From contig NZ_JACHVQ010000001.1 in the NCBI RefSeq assembly GCF_014190805.1, positions 496,001 through 560,000 of the forward strand: a stretch of 64,000 nucleotides of DNA. Direction: 5' to 3'. A program made the position numbers and the translations under genes. Below are positions 63,898 to 64,000 of the stretch, piece after piece (within the stretch, counting starts at the first letter, position 1; every line of letters starts with the position of its first letter). This DNA comes from Flexivirga oryzae (lineage in GTDB: Bacteria; Actinomycetota; Actinomycetes; Actinomycetales; Dermatophilaceae). The notes under the pieces were generated by a model, which made no database searches, had not been told where the DNA came from, and saw nothing but the letters and a program-made list of their open reading frames with translations.

Positions 63898-64000
63898 TCA
63901 TACCGTGCTGGTCTGCCGATGCCGGGACCCCGGACGCAGCGCGGACCTGCGCAGCGGCGGCGCAAGCAGACAGGTCGCGCCGATCGACAGCACAGCCATG
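63898..64000 (-). CDS. C-terminal end of a reverse-strand protein, possibly a membrane transporter (cut by window edge)
   Basis: The frame is open to the window end and stops at 63898. The visible 33 residues (MAVLSIGATCLLAPPLRRSA at the upstream side) read as part of a final membrane helix followed by a basic tail RPGSRHRQTSTV, as in the C-terminus of MFS transporters. A siderophore exporter would fit next to the importer, but this is a guess from context. Confidence 0.4.
   Translation of the reverse strand, partial: MAVLSIGATCLLAPPLRRSALRPGSRHRQTSTV

Noticed and set aside
1..64000. tRNA or rRNA genes
   Set aside because: No stretch with a GTTC-type T-loop, anticodon arm and matching acceptor ends was found by eye; a dedicated scan would settle it.
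1..64000. GTATGNC as an FtsK-orienting (KOPS-like) signal
   Set aside because: The word occurs about equally on both strands in this window, whereas such signals are strongly polar.

Overview
The window is a high-GC actinobacterial chromosome segment. Gene content and order (ftsK, rimO, pgsA, pncC, clgR, DUF3046, recA, recX, miaB, miaA, dapF, hflX, dinG-type helicase), frequent GTG starts, many apparently leaderless genes, and LexA-, PafBC- and IdeR-type sites all point to Actinomycetota. A Micrococcales lineage such as the Dermacoccaceae or Intrasporangiaceae is my best guess; the genus cannot be read from the sequence. I see no tRNA or rRNA genes, no CRISPR array, no IS element or prophage. 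Nearly all of the DNA is coding, and no gene-free stretch exceeds about 300 bases.

Layout. 1-5.3 kb: 3' part of ftsK, a channel-like protein, a proline-rich membrane protein and a lipoprotein. 5.3-6.5 kb: a DUF559/Vsr-like endonuclease gene lying between direct copies of a hairpin repeat. 6.5-10.9 kb: an M19 dipeptidase, then rimO-pgsA-pncC-clgR. 10.9-15.6 kb: an Nei-type glycosylase, a two-component system and an ABC exporter. 15.6-20.6 kb: the large helicase Lhr and a DUF3046 protein. 20.7-24.8 kb: a reverse-strand operon for a GntR regulator, a creatininase-family hydrolase, a secreted esterase and an AbgT transporter. 24.8-27.9 kb: AraC and TetR regulators, an oxidoreductase and a DUF2000 protein. 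27.9-31 kb: recA, carrying a 364-residue intein, and recX. 31-36.9 kb: XRE/LysE pair, ECF41-like sigma factor with an MFS pump, an FAD oxidase and a small membrane protein. 37-43.9 kb: miaB, two MFS/regulator modules, and trpS behind a tryptophan attenuator. 44-46 kb: an rtcB operon with two Cys-rich small proteins. 46-52.3 kb: acyltransferase, miaA, dapF, a methyltransferase, hflX. 52.3-58.6 kb: a GH63/MGH1-like glycosidase, AraC/VOC pair and a DinG-like helicase. 58.6-64 kb: an iron-siderophore ABC locus and the end of a reverse-strand membrane protein.

How it fits together. The conserved backbone serves DNA segregation and repair (FtsK, RecA, RecX, DinG-like, Lhr, Nei), tRNA and ribosome modification (RimO, MiaB, MiaA, HflX), proteolysis control (ClgR) and lysine/cell-wall supply (DapF). 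recA has both a LexA box and a PafBC-type promoter, and clgR has a PafBC-like promoter, so the DNA-damage responses meet here. Accessory regulator-transporter cassettes interrupt the backbone, and several carry clear palindromic operators. Short repeated DNA is abundant: a hairpin repeat around the endonuclease gene, a ~62-bp element fitted between stop and start codons in two places, an AGGCTCAG hairpin family, an 18-bp repeat in the helicase tail, and a heptamer GTATGNC found throughout.
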